Positions 54,948 through 63,877 of a DNA stretch of 64,000 bases are shown one piece after another. Below the pieces are notes generated by a model. The model was not told where the DNA came from. It was given only the letters and a program-made list of their open reading frames with translations, and did not search any database. Position numbers and translations under genes: made by a program. The stretch spans positions 186,001-250,000 of the forward strand of contig JABLXQ010000001.1 of assembly GCA_013178375.1 (NCBI GenBank). The letters are read 5' to 3'. Within the stretch, counting starts at the first letter, position 1, and the number at the start of each line of letters is the position of its first letter. This DNA comes from Gammaproteobacteria bacterium (lineage in GTDB: Bacteria > Pseudomonadota > Gammaproteobacteria > Pseudomonadales > Ketobacteraceae).

Positions 54948-56147
54948 TTATCCGATGATTCCCGCCTGATGCAGCTGCCTGATCCGCTCCTCCGTCAGTC
55001 CCAGCACTTCCGCCAGCACGGTATTCGTGTTTTCGCCCAGCAATGGCGGCGCTGTGAAATGTTGTTCGTTTGTATCCGACAGTTTCACCGGATTGCCCGG
55101 CTGCGGCACGGTTTTTCCGTTGGGCAGCGGCACATCCACCACCATGTCCCGCGCCTGGATTTGCGGATCGTTCAGTGCAAAGGCGAAATCATTCACCGGT
55201 GCGGCGGGAATGCGGTATTCCTTCAATTGTTCCAGCCAGAATTCGCAGGTGTTTTTTTCCAGATACTCCTGAACTCTAGCGTTGATGGCATGGCGATATT
55301 CCCAGCGCTCGGGCTGCTTTTCAAAGCGTTTTTCCAGTAGAAACGGATCGTTCAGCATCGCTGCCAGCTTGAGATAAAAGGCGTCGCCCATGCAGGCCAG
55401 GATGATGTAGCGCGATTGCGTACGAAAAGTCCCGTAGGGCACATGCACGAAATGGCCGTTGCCCACCGCCGGTGGTTGCACGCCGCTCATCAGGTACATG
55501 GTGGCCATGTAATTCAGCAGCGACACCTGGCAATCCTGCATGGAAATATCCACGTGCTGGCCGCGTCCGGTGAGCGTGCGGGCGTGTAGCGCCGACAGTA
55601 TTCCGATGGTCGCGAACAGGCCGCCACCCAGATCGCCGATGGGAATCCCCGCCCGCAACGGCGGACCGTTTTCCTCGCCAGTGATCGACATGCCGCCGCC
55701 CATGCCCTGCGCCACCAGATCGAACGCGGGGCGGTCCCGCTCCGGCCCGGTTTCACCAAAGCCGGTGATCGAGCAGGTGATGATGCGTGGGTTGTGCTGT
55801 TTCAACCTATCGAAATCAATGCCCAGGCGTTTCGGCACGCCCTCGCCGAAATTGTTGATCACCACGTCGGCTTTTTTCACCAGTTGGTAAAACAGTTCCA
55901 GCCCGGCCTGTTCCTTCAGATTCAGGCACACACTTTCCTTGTTGCGCGACAGGGTGAGGAAATAGGCCCCCATGCCGTCGATGGAATAGCGCGGATCGTC
56001 TGCCAGCAGCTTGCGGGTGCCCTCGCCGGTTTGGGGTGGTTCGATCTTGATGCAGCGGGCGCCCATGTCCGCCAGCAACTGGCTGGCATAGGGGCCGGAC
56101 AGCATGTGGGTCAGGTCCAGAATGGTGAGGTCGTGCAGTGGCGTCAT
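54948..56147 (-). CDS. CaiB/BaiF class III CoA-transferase
   Basis: 399 residues from MTPLHDLTILDLTHML (56147), with GAGG five bases upstream. LSGPYASQLLADMGA and KIEPPQTGEGTR are family blocks. The catalytic Asp is probably the one in ISMQDCQVSLL. With the neighbouring HMG-CoA lyase, the likely job is to activate a branched dicarboxylate such as 3-hydroxy-3-methylglutarate with succinyl-CoA, as in meglutol loci; this is inference. The promoter region holds two GTATAC palindromes. Confidence 0.87.
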   Translation of the reverse strand: MTPLHDLTILDLTHMLSGPYASQLLADMGARCIKIEPPQTGEGTRKLLADDPRYSIDGMGAYFLTLSRNKESVCLNLKEQAGLELFYQLVKKADVVINNFGEGVPKRLGIDFDRLKQHNPRIITCSITGFGETGPERDRPAFDLVAQGMGGGMSITGEENGPPLRAGIPIGDLGGGLFATIGILSALHARTLTGRGQHVDISMQDCQVSLLNYMATMYLMSGVQPPAVGNGHFVHVPYGTFRTQSRYIILACMGDAFYLKLAAMLNDPFLLEKRFEKQPERWEYRHAINARVQEYLEKNTCEFWLEQLKEYRIPAAPVNDFAFALNDPQIQARDMVVDVPLPNGKTVPQPGNPVKLSDTNEQHFTAPPLLGENTNTVLAEVLGLTEERIRQLHQAGIIG

Positions 56148-56166
56148 GGGGGCCTCGGGTTGGCGC

Positions 56167-56180
56167 TTATGTATACATAA
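56167..56180. promoter_or_regulatory. Operator-like palindrome 1 in the divergent promoter
   Basis: TTATGTATACATAA, a perfect 14-bp palindrome 20 bases before the CoA-transferase start and on the other side of the divergent promoter for the VOC gene. TGTATACA cores are typical of GntR (FCD/VanR-type) operators; the regulator is not in this window. Confidence 0.6.
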
Positions 56181-56230
56181 ATGGGTCTGCATCCCCTTCC
56201 TGTGACATACGAAGCCGATGGATGCTTGAA

Positions 56231-56242
56231 ATTGTATACAAT
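56231..56242. promoter_or_regulatory. Operator-like palindrome 2 in the divergent promoter
   Basis: ATTGTATACAAT, a perfect 12-bp palindrome, with the same TGTATACA core as the site 64 bases (centre to centre about 63) to the left. It probably overlaps the promoter of the VOC gene. Confidence 0.6.
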
Positions 56243-56304
56243 CTATGAAAATATCGACCCATCAGTCAACCCAAATCTTGCCTGGCACCGCCGAGGGAAT
56301 CGCC

Positions 56305-56850
56305 ATGACCGAAACCGCCCCATCTGCCGACACCCGCCCCGCTGTCGTATTGAAGCCGGTGCACAACATGCACCACACCGCCTACCGTTGTCGCGATGCC
56401 GAACAGACGCGTTGGTTTTACGAAGATGTGCTGGGTTTCAAGCTGATTGCCGCGCTGGCGTTCGACGAGGAACCGGGTCGCGCCGTGCAGCGGGAATTCA
56501 TGCATCTGTTTTTCGAAACCACTGACGGCAATTGCATCGCATTTTTTGACGCGCCCGACGACGCGGACGAAAGCATGTTCGTCGCCCGCCCCTGCTTCGG
56601 CCCCATCAATCACCACTTCGTGCACTCCATCTACATGTACGATCCCAACGGCCTGCAGGTGGAGCTCACGGTGAAGGATGCGGATTACCAGGGCATCATG
56701 ACCCGGGAAACCGCCAAGGCCCACGCTGACATACAGCAGTGGACCGAGCGCACCCGCGCCATCAAGGAAGCACGCCTGGACAAAAACATGCTCGACCTGC
56801 GCGGCATCGATACCAGCAAGGTCGATCTGAGCGGCCTGAAAAAATCCTGA
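56305..56850 (+). CDS. VOC (glyoxalase/extradiol dioxygenase fold) family protein
   Basis: 181 residues from MTETAPSADTRP (56305), with GAGGGA upstream. Paired beta-alpha-beta-beta-beta modules: HNMHHTAYRCRDAEQTRWFY and FVHSIYMYDPNGLQVELTVK. The His and Glu positions (HHTAY, HFVHS, QVEL) suit a metal centre. Possibly a ring-cleavage or lactoylglutathione-type enzyme; substrate unknown. First of the rightward catabolic genes; 26 bases before the hydrolase. Confidence 0.82.
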   Translation: MTETAPSADTRPAVVLKPVHNMHHTAYRCRDAEQTRWFYEDVLGFKLIAALAFDEEPGRAVQREFMHLFFETTDGNCIAFFDAPDDADESMFVARPCFGPINHHFVHSIYMYDPNGLQVELTVKDADYQGIMTRETAKAHADIQQWTERTRAIKEARLDKNMLDLRGIDTSKVDLSGLKKS

Positions 56851-56876
56851 CACTTTTTTACCGGGGAACTGAATAC

Positions 56877-58052
56877 ATGAACGCAGCCACCAAACACGAA
56901 TACGACCGCATTCCGTACATGATCGTGTTCCAGGAAAAAGCCGGCTTCAAGGACACCTACGCCGGGCGGATGGATTTCGTCGGCCTGGAAGCGCATCTGC
57001 TGAAACCGAAGGAAGTCGACAGCAAAACCGTCATCGTCTTCATGCACCCGATTGGCGGTGGCGCTTATCTGCCGATGGTGTCATCGCTGGCGAAAAAAGG
57101 TTTCCACGTGATTTATTGCAACAGCCGTTATCGCGGTGTGGACAGTGCGCTGGCCATGGAAAAAGTGGCGCTGGATCTGGGCGCCTGTATTCGCGATGCA
57201 AAAGAGCGGCTGGGTTATGAAAAAGTCGTGCTGGCCGGCTGGAGCGGCGGCGGTTCCCTGAGCCTGTTCTATCAAAGCCAGGCCGAACATCCTACCATCA
57301 CGCACACACCGGCCGGAGATCCGGTAAATCTGGTGGAAGCGAAACTGATTCCCGCCGATGCCATGATGCTGCTGGCCGCGCATATTTCCCGTGCCGGCAC
57401 GCTGACCGAATGGCTGGATGCGGCGATCCTGGATGAAACCGATCCCACCAAACGCGATCCCGAGCTGGATATTTACGACAGTAATAATCCCAACCAGCCG
57501 CCCTATTCCGCCGCGTTCGTGGAGAAATACCGCGCCGCGCAGATTGCCCGCAACCGTCGCATCACCAAATGGGTGAAGGACAAACTGGCCGCATTCAAGC
57601 GGGATGGACTGGAGAATGAGGAATTTGCGTTTGTGACACACGGCACCATGGCTGATCCGCGTTTCGTTGATCCGACGCTGGACCCGAACGATCGCAAACC
57701 CAACTGGTGTTTTCTCGGCGATCCGCGTGTGGTGAATAACGGACCGGTGGGCATTGCGCGTTTCAATACTCTGCGCAGCTGGCTGTCGCAGTGGAGTTAT
57801 GACGATTCCAACGCGGATGGCCTGAAGTGCGCGCAGAAAATTTCAGTGCCGACGCTGGTGATCGGCAATTCCGCCGATGACGCCTGCACACCGAGTCACA
57901 CTCATCGCCTGTTCGAATCCGTGGCAGTGAAGGACAAGGAACTGTATGAGGTCAAAGGCGCCAATCACTACTACTTCGGTCAGCCCAAGGAAATGGAAGA
58001 AGCGGTAAGCCAGTGCGCGCAGTGGCTTACCAAAAAAGGTTTCGCGGCTTGA
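56877..58052 (+). CDS. Alpha/beta hydrolase
   Basis: 391 residues from MNAATKHEYDRIPYM (56877), with GGGGA upstream. VIVFMHPIGGGAYLPM is the oxyanion region, VLAGWSGGGSLSLFY the nucleophile elbow (Ser), with a probable acid in LVIGNSADDACTP and His in VKGANHYYFG. Cytoplasmic. A long lid-like insertion lies between residues about 155 and 290. Reaction unknown; ester, lactone or C-C hydrolysis are all possible. Confidence 0.85.
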   Translation: MNAATKHEYDRIPYMIVFQEKAGFKDTYAGRMDFVGLEAHLLKPKEVDSKTVIVFMHPIGGGAYLPMVSSLAKKGFHVIYCNSRYRGVDSALAMEKVALDLGACIRDAKERLGYEKVVLAGWSGGGSLSLFYQSQAEHPTITHTPAGDPVNLVEAKLIPADAMMLLAAHISRAGTLTEWLDAAILDETDPTKRDPELDIYDSNNPNQPPYSAAFVEKYRAAQIARNRRITKWVKDKLAAFKRDGLENEEFAFVTHGTMADPRFVDPTLDPNDRKPNWCFLGDPRVVNNGPVGIARFNTLRSWLSQWSYDDSNADGLKCAQKISVPTLVIGNSADDACTPSHTHRLFESVAVKDKELYEVKGANHYYFGQPKEMEEAVSQCAQWLTKKGFAA

Positions 58053-58133
58053 GTAGAAACTAGATTTGAGGAAGGGCGGGAAAGTTGACCGGATTGGGAA
58101 ACCGGAAGGAAGACTGAAACAGCCGTAAAGTTT

Positions 58134-58173
58134 AGCCCCGATGCATTGCTAACTGTGCCGGGGCTTTTTTTTT
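58134..58173 (+). terminator. Rho-independent terminator after the alpha/beta hydrolase gene
   Basis: AGCCCCG (58134-58140) pairs with CGGGGCT (58159-58165), followed by nine T. It lies 82 bases after the stop and separates the VOC/hydrolase unit from the MDR oxidoreductase gene. The loop is 18 bases. Confidence 0.85.
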
Positions 58174-58270
58174 GCCCGCAGCCGCGTATTTCGGCGGAAT
58201 AAGGCATTGCATACTTCGGCAAATTCATGCGTGAATTGGGCAGGATTTTACTGCGGACAAGGGAACTGGA

Positions 58271-59284
58271 ATGAAACAAAATCTGCGCGTAATAATCGAC
58301 CGGCACGGGCCACCCGACATAATGAAACTGGTGGAAGAAACGCTGCCGGAGCCCGGGCCCGGCCAGGTGCGACTCAGAATTCGTGCAGCAGGGGTAGGCT
58401 ATTCCGATGTGATGGCGCAGCGCGGCGGTTATCCACTGGCGCCGCGTTTGCCCTTTACGCCCGGTTACGACCTGGCTGGTGTGGTGGATAAAGTCGGCGT
58501 TGGTGTTGAGGGTATGGCAGAGGGTCAGACGGTGGCTGCACTGCATCCGGACTTCGGCTGCTATGCGCGTTACCTGTGTGTGCCGGCGTCCATTCTGGTG
58601 CCGTATCCCGCTCATCTGGAAGCAGCTGAAGTGGCGAGCCTGGTGCTCAATTACCTGACGGCGCACTGCATTCTGCACAAAAAGGCGAAGGTCCGGCGCG
58701 GTGATAGTGCGCTGGTGCATTCTGCTGCTGGTGGTGTCGGCACGGCACTGATCCAGCTGGGTGTGCTGGCAGGTTTGACGCTGTATGGCACGGCATCCCG
58801 CGCCAAGACGGATCTGGTGCGGCAACTCGGTGCAATTCCGATTGATTATCAGACCGAGGATTTTGTTGCCGTGTTGCGCGATGCCGTGCCCGGCGGAGTA
58901 GACGCGGCTTTTGATCCCATGGGCGGCGCCAACCTGCGCCGCAGTTATCGTGCGGTGAAGCCGGGCGGCCGCGTCGTCTGCTACGGATTTGCCGGCAATC
59001 ATTTTGGCGGGTTGCTGCCCATGGCCAGCGGCGTGCTGCAAATGACGGCGCTGAATCTGCTTCCCGATGGCAAGCGCGTGAGTTTGTGTGCCACGCCGAC
59101 GGAATGCCGCAAGGATGCGTGCTGGTACAGGGACACGCTGGCGCTGTTGATCGATCTGCTGGCGAAAGACGTTATCAAACCCGTGGTGGGTGCGAGCTTT
59201 CCGTTAGCTGAAGTGAGCAGGGCCCACGCGTTGCTGGAAAGTGGCAAGGCGGTGGGAAAGGTGGTGCTGGTGTGCGCTGAGTAG
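58271..59284 (+). CDS. Zinc-free medium-chain quinone oxidoreductase-like protein
   Basis: 337 residues; GGGA before the start. ESLPEPGPGQV-type N-terminal block (ETLPEPGPGQVRLRI), PFTPGYDLAGVVDKVG, and the NADPH fold SALVHSAAGGVGTALIQLG. No structural zinc loop. Probably reduces an enone or quinone with NADPH. Its own transcription unit, between two promoter-sized gaps. Confidence 0.88.
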   Translation: MKQNLRVIIDRHGPPDIMKLVEETLPEPGPGQVRLRIRAAGVGYSDVMAQRGGYPLAPRLPFTPGYDLAGVVDKVGVGVEGMAEGQTVAALHPDFGCYARYLCVPASILVPYPAHLEAAEVASLVLNYLTAHCILHKKAKVRRGDSALVHSAAGGVGTALIQLGVLAGLTLYGTASRAKTDLVRQLGAIPIDYQTEDFVAVLRDAVPGGVDAAFDPMGGANLRRSYRAVKPGGRVVCYGFAGNHFGGLLPMASGVLQMTALNLLPDGKRVSLCATPTECRKDACWYRDTLALLIDLLAKDVIKPVVGASFPLAEVSRAHALLESGKAVGKVVLVCAE

Positions 59285-59386
59285 CCCACGCCGATATAAC
59301 GACGCCGCCCATCACGCTTTTTCAACAAACCCTTCCTACAAGCATGGTTTTCTTCCGATTCCTGATCCAGCTCAATGAATCAGCAG

Positions 59387-59401
59387 GTATACGCCGTATA
59401 C
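59387..59401. promoter_or_regulatory. GTATAC inverted repeat upstream of the P450 gene
   Basis: GTATAC-GCC-GTATAC, a repeat of the palindromic hexamer with a 3-base spacer, 61 bases before the P450 start. The same hexamer forms the core of both palindromes at 56.2 kb, so it may be a site for the same regulator. Confidence 0.4.
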
Positions 59402-59461
59402 TGACGCAGCAGTCATCCCTTCTATCCAAACGAACTGTCCATAACAAAAAAGGAGTTCCCC

Positions 59462-60949
59462 ATGACGTCGCGTCCCCAACTGCCGCCGCAACCCAACGAC
59501 AGCCAGCTTAAACAGGCCCTGGGCCTGGGTATCGGCATCTGGGATTACATGGAGAAGAACCAGCGCGAACTGGGGGACACCTTCACCCTGAAGCTGCCGG
59601 GCCAGGGGCCCATGGTGTGGACCGCCGAGCAGGACGTGATCCGCGATGTGCTCAAGCTGCGCGAGGACCAGTACGACGCGTCGCTGGTGCAGTTGCCGGT
59701 GGATGTGGGTGAGCAGAACACCGTGTTTCTCAACGAGAAGGAACATCAGGACGCGCGCAAGCTGATCATTCCGTCGTTCACCACCAATCTGCTGAAGAAC
59801 CGCGCCGGGGTGATGCAGGAAATCGTCGAGGCGCATATCGACCGGCTGCAACTGGGCGAGCGCATCAACCTGCCGCGCTTTGTCGGTGACATCACGCTGG
59901 ACATCATCTGCTACACGCTGCTGGGCCTGCGGGAAGGTGCGCGCAAGGAACGCTACAAGGAGCTGATGCTGAACTGGCTGCTGGAAGCCACCAGTGATGT
60001 CAATTTCACATTGGGCGCGACGGTGGGTGCGCGGCGTTATCGCCACTTTTTGAATAAGCAGTATTTGCGGCGCACGGAAAAGGGCCAGATGGGCAATGGC
60101 AGGAAAGGCCTGCTGCCGTGGAAGCGCGCGGTGGATCTGAAAGTGCAGCTGGCGGCGCTGCTGCGGGAAGACATCCGTGGCATCCGCGCGCGCAATGCGG
60201 CCGATCCAGCGGGTTGCGCCAATGAAAGTCACGTGCTGTCGCTGCTGGCCCGCGCCACCGATGCGGATGGTCAGCCGCTGGGCGAGGAACGGCTGATTTC
60301 CGAAAGCATCGGCCTGCTGATTGCGGGCCACGAAACCAGTGCCGCCACCGCTGCCTGGTTCATGGTGTGGCTGCAACAGAAACCGGCGGTGTACCGCAAG
60401 ATCCGCGAGGAAGTGGTGGCGTCGATTGAACACGAAGGCGAACTCAACGCGGTTAAAATTGCGGAGCTACCCTACCTCACCGCCTGCCTGAACGAATCGC
60501 AACGGCTGACACCTTCCGCCATCGGTTTTATCCGCTGGCTGCGGCAGGACACACAGCTGGGCCACCTGTTTTTGCCGGCGGGCACGGCTGTGCTACCGAA
60601 TATTTACCTCACCCAGCGCGACAAAAAAATCTACGGCCCCGATGCGCTGGAATACCGCCCGGAGCGCTGGCTGGAGGACGGCAAAAAATTCGGCCCATCG
60701 GAGTTTCTGCCGTTTGGTGGTGGCCGGCGTGCCTGCGTGGGCATGAACCAGGGCCGTCAGCAACTGCGCATCATTTTTGCGGAACTGGCGCGGCGGGTGG
60801 AATTTTCCTCGGAATTTCAGAGTACGAACAAACTGCCACGCTCGCGCATGATTGGTGGTCAGACGGAGCCGGAAAAAGGCGTCTGGCTCACGGTGCAGGA
60901 AGTGCGGCCGGCGCAGTATGGTTTTGCAGTGCTGGCGAAGACGGCGTGA
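59462..60949 (+). CDS. Cytochrome P450
   Basis: 495 residues, no membrane anchor. I-helix oxygen-binding motif AGHETSAATAAW, ExxR in NESQRL, PERW meander, and heme loop FLPFGGGRRACVGM with the Cys ligand. Soluble bacterial monooxygenase, longer than typical ~410-residue class I enzymes and closer in style to fatty-acid or terpenoid-type P450s. No ferredoxin or reductase gene is adjacent. 48 bases before the Rieske oxygenase, likely co-transcribed. Confidence 0.93.
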   Translation: MTSRPQLPPQPNDSQLKQALGLGIGIWDYMEKNQRELGDTFTLKLPGQGPMVWTAEQDVIRDVLKLREDQYDASLVQLPVDVGEQNTVFLNEKEHQDARKLIIPSFTTNLLKNRAGVMQEIVEAHIDRLQLGERINLPRFVGDITLDIICYTLLGLREGARKERYKELMLNWLLEATSDVNFTLGATVGARRYRHFLNKQYLRRTEKGQMGNGRKGLLPWKRAVDLKVQLAALLREDIRGIRARNAADPAGCANESHVLSLLARATDADGQPLGEERLISESIGLLIAGHETSAATAAWFMVWLQQKPAVYRKIREEVVASIEHEGELNAVKIAELPYLTACLNESQRLTPSAIGFIRWLRQDTQLGHLFLPAGTAVLPNIYLTQRDKKIYGPDALEYRPERWLEDGKKFGPSEFLPFGGGRRACVGMNQGRQQLRIIFAELARRVEFSSEFQSTNKLPRSRMIGGQTEPEKGVWLTVQEVRPAQYGFAVLAKTA

Positions 60950-60996
60950 TTTTTAGTGGCACATTCTCCCGACAATAAAAAAACGAGACCACCTTC

Positions 60997-62064
60997 ATGA
61001 ATGCACCTGCCAACAACAAACTCGACACACCGGTCTACATCATCAAGTCTGAAAAAGTGGAAGAACGCTACGCCCGTGGCTGGCACTGCCTGGGCCTGGC
61101 GAAGGACTACACCGAAAAACCGGTGCGCCTGGATTATTTCGGCACCCGCCTGGTGGCGTTTCGCGGCCTTGAAGATGGCGTCGTGCATATCCTCGACGCC
61201 TTCTGCCCCCACATGGGCGCCGACCTGTCGCGCGGCTGCGTGAAAGGCGATTCCATCGTCTGCCCTTTCCACGGCTGGACCTGGGGCGGCGACGGCTTCT
61301 GCAACGACATCCCCTACGCCAAACGCATTCCACCGAAAGCGCGCATGAAATCCTGGCCCACCACCGAGCAGAACGGACTGCTGTTCGTGTGGAATGATCC
61401 GGAAGGCAATCCGCCCATTCCCGAACAGCATCCCCAGCGCAAAGAGGACTACTACTCCGGTGAATGGAGCGACTGGAGCATGGCCAAACTCACCATCCAT
61501 TCCAACTGCCGCGAACTGGTGGACAACATGGCGGACATGGCCCATTTCGGCCCGGTGCACTATTCCACCGTGAAAAGTTTCCGCAACATCCAGGACGGCC
61601 ACTGCTTCACCCAGCACATGAGCGGCGGCCATGAAATCCTCACCGAGGAAGGCCAGATTTTTACTTCGGTGGCCACCTACGAAGGCCCCGCTTACATGAC
61701 CACCACCATGACCGGCATGCTGCACGGCCAGGAAGTGGTGACGCATCTGCTGGTGACCCACGTACCGGTGAACACCGAGCAGTTCGACATCCGTTTCGGC
61801 GTGATGATGAAGAAAATCCCCGGCCTGTCGGAAGCCGACAACGCCGCCGCCGTGGCCCAGTACACCCAGATGTGCATGGATTCCTTCATCCAGGACGTGG
61901 ACATCTGGAACAACAAGATCCGCGTCGACAACCCGCTGCTGTGCGACGGCGACGGCCCGCTGCACCTGCTGCGCAAATGGTACAGCCAGTTCTATATGGA
62001 CCTGGCCAGCATCCCCGACAGCCTGAAAGTCCATAAGGAACATGTGACCTTGCCGCGCAGCTGA
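60997..62064 (+). CDS. Rieske [2Fe-2S] oxygenase, KshA-like
   Basis: 355 residues. The Rieske cluster is bound by C-P-H (AFCPHMGADLSRGCVKGD) and C-x2-H (CPFHGWTWGGDG). The mononuclear iron triad lies in DNMADMAHFGPVHYSTVK (Asp, His, His). IPYAKRIPPKARMKSWPT and GLLFVWNDPEGNPPIPEQH match the oxygenase component of 3-ketosteroid 9-alpha-hydroxylase. Needs a reductase not found here. Steroid or a related polycyclic substrate is an inference. Confidence 0.88.
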   Translation: MNAPANNKLDTPVYIIKSEKVEERYARGWHCLGLAKDYTEKPVRLDYFGTRLVAFRGLEDGVVHILDAFCPHMGADLSRGCVKGDSIVCPFHGWTWGGDGFCNDIPYAKRIPPKARMKSWPTTEQNGLLFVWNDPEGNPPIPEQHPQRKEDYYSGEWSDWSMAKLTIHSNCRELVDNMADMAHFGPVHYSTVKSFRNIQDGHCFTQHMSGGHEILTEEGQIFTSVATYEGPAYMTTTMTGMLHGQEVVTHLLVTHVPVNTEQFDIRFGVMMKKIPGLSEADNAAAVAQYTQMCMDSFIQDVDIWNNKIRVDNPLLCDGDGPLHLLRKWYSQFYMDLASIPDSLKVHKEHVTLPRS

Positions 62065-62213
62065 TGGGCCCTGTTGGCATGGCCATCTAATCAATTTGGA
62101 TGATGTGGGGCCGGTTTGAAGGGGGCTATGATCCTTTGCAACCCGTTTTCCTGGGCACAGCCGCAATCACATTCACAATCAAGGCAAAACAAAAAACACG
62201 AGGGGAACCAACC

Positions 62214-62843
62214 ATGTGGGTAGGACGCATACTGCCGGAACGGCACATTGACATGAAAGACTTCAACCAGCGCGCCATTTCCGACACCGCGCGGGAAGTG
62301 CTGAAAACCATCAAGGAACCCCAGCGCCGGGCGATCCTGGAGAACTTCATCGAGCACGCGGAATCCGAGTGCACCGGCGATTACGACCGCCTGATCGCCA
62401 GCTGCTCGTCCAAGAGCCAGACTTACGCGGTGTACGGCGCGTCGGAAGCCATTGCCGAAATGCAGCCGAAATCCGTCGAGGAAATGAAGGATTTCTACCG
62501 CGTGTTGGTGGAAAGCAACGTCTACATGATTCACGGTGAAATCGAAAAACTGATCGTGGGCGATCACGACCTGTATGTGGAAATCATTCTGCACCAGCTG
62601 TATCCGGGTGAAGTGCTGCCGATGGCGTTCGGTGTGGAATTCGGCGAGGAAGGCGAGGTATGGCAGCTGACCCAGCGCGTGGCCACCGTGTTCTGCTTCG
62701 ACGATGAAAACAAGGGTTGCGCCGAGCATTCCTGGACCGACGGCCCCACCAAGCCCGAGTGGCTGCGCAAGGAAGATCCGCGCTCGGTGCCGGCGCAGTT
62801 CTGGAACAATCCGGTGACTGGTCCGCGTAAAAAACCATTCTGA
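62214..62843 (+). CDS. SnoaL-like / nuclear transport factor 2 family protein
   Basis: 209 residues from MWVGRILPERHIDMKDF (62214), GAGGGGA upstream. Cone-shaped NTF2-like fold suggested by EPQRRAILENFIEHAESECT, SVEEMKDFYRVLVESNVYMI and WQLTQRVATVFCFDDE. Members act as isomerases, hydrolases or binding proteins in aromatic and steroid pathways. Follows the Rieske gene by 149 bases. Confidence 0.75.
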   Translation: MWVGRILPERHIDMKDFNQRAISDTAREVLKTIKEPQRRAILENFIEHAESECTGDYDRLIASCSSKSQTYAVYGASEAIAEMQPKSVEEMKDFYRVLVESNVYMIHGEIEKLIVGDHDLYVEIILHQLYPGEVLPMAFGVEFGEEGEVWQLTQRVATVFCFDDENKGCAEHSWTDGPTKPEWLRKEDPRSVPAQFWNNPVTGPRKKPF

Positions 62844-62867
62844 TCCCGCCGTTTCCATTGTTTCCAG

Positions 62868-62898
62868 CACCCGCCATCGTTCCGGTGGCGGGTGTTTT
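62868..62898 (+). terminator. Rho-independent terminator after the SnoaL-like gene
   Basis: CACCCGCCA (62868-62876) pairs with TGGCGGGTG (62886-62894), 9-base loop, followed by TTTT. It lies 25 bases after the stop and ends the P450-Rieske-SnoaL unit. The remaining gap to 63085 shows no gene. Confidence 0.85.
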
Positions 62899-63085
62899 CC
62901 TGCTTTCCTGAAAAAGCTTTTTTAATTTCTGTCTCCGTCCGCGTTCTATCCGCCACACCTGTGTCGGGTTTGACCATGGCGATGCCGTTTCCAAATCCAG
63001 ACAATACAATATGAAAATTTTGTGTCACCGGGTTGATTGGGTTTGATTCCGGCGTATTGCTGTTTTTGATCAATGGGAGAAGGGT

Positions 63086-63706
63086 ATGAAAAAGGCTTTT
63101 CGCTTGGCGGCCACGCTGGCGCCTTTGCTGCTGGCGTCCTGCCAGTCCGATCCGCCGCCTGCCGCCACTGCGCCGGCGCCGGGCAGTGGCACAATCACCT
63201 CGGCACCGATCCAGGTGGACGAAAAAAGCTTCAAGTGCGTTCGCGACATGACACCGGTGCGCGGCTTCTTCGTCGACAACATTGCCGGCAATCTGGATGG
63301 CACGTTGGCCGTCGCAAAATCCACAACCGGTGGCGTTTATCCACCCGGCTCGGTGGTGCAGCTGTTTCCCAACGAAGTCATGGTGAAGCGCGAAAACGGA
63401 TTCAATCCCATCACCAAAGACTGGGAATTTTTCGAACTGGATGTGGATGAAAACGGCAGCACCATTCGCAAGCGCGGATTTCAGGATGTGAACAACCGTT
63501 TCGGCGGCAACTGTTTTGCCTGTCACGTGCAGGCGAAGCCGGAGTGGGACATGATCTGCGAAGACAGCCACGGTTGCGAGGCACTGCCCATCTCCCGCCA
63601 CACCATCAATTCCCTGCAGAACACCGATCCGCGCTGTGAGGACATCGACATTCCGTTCTCGCAACGGGTCAGCGCCTGGTTCATCAAGGCATTCACGTCG
63701 TTCTGA
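63086..63706 (+). CDS. Lipoprotein with a c-type heme motif
   Basis: 206 residues. Lipoprotein signal MKKAFRLAATLAPLLLASC with lipobox LASC; a short Ala/Pro linker follows. A single CxxCH occurs in GGNCFACHVQAKPEWDMICE, with two more Cys soon after (ICEDSHGC). This looks like a cytochrome P460-type or other monoheme domain (FVDNIAGNLDGTLAVAKSTT, GGVYPPGSVVQLFPNEVMVK). Likely a periplasmic electron carrier or sensor; role unknown. Starts after GGGAGAAGGG. Confidence 0.78.
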   Translation: MKKAFRLAATLAPLLLASCQSDPPPAATAPAPGSGTITSAPIQVDEKSFKCVRDMTPVRGFFVDNIAGNLDGTLAVAKSTTGGVYPPGSVVQLFPNEVMVKRENGFNPITKDWEFFELDVDENGSTIRKRGFQDVNNRFGGNCFACHVQAKPEWDMICEDSHGCEALPISRHTINSLQNTDPRCEDIDIPFSQRVSAWFIKAFTSF

Positions 63707-63877
63707 TCTACGCCGGCCTGTGGCAAATCCCTCAGGCCGGTGTTAACGCTGTCGGCTTGATGACAAGCTTGGCTACCCGACCACAGCAAAATCCCGCTGG
63801 ATTCAGTGTTTTTGGTCTTTACCCGCAAGGGCCTGAATCTTGCTGCAAAGCGAGGGGCGGATTATTGGGGAACAGAC

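Noticed and set aside
59387-59401. GTATAC repeat as a transposon end or attachment site
   Set aside because: No second copy with matching flanks and no integrase nearby; a regulatory site is simpler.
63713-63740. CCGGCCTG/CAGGCCGG hairpin as a terminator of the heme lipoprotein gene
   Set aside because: No T tract follows on either strand; recorded only as an inverted repeat.
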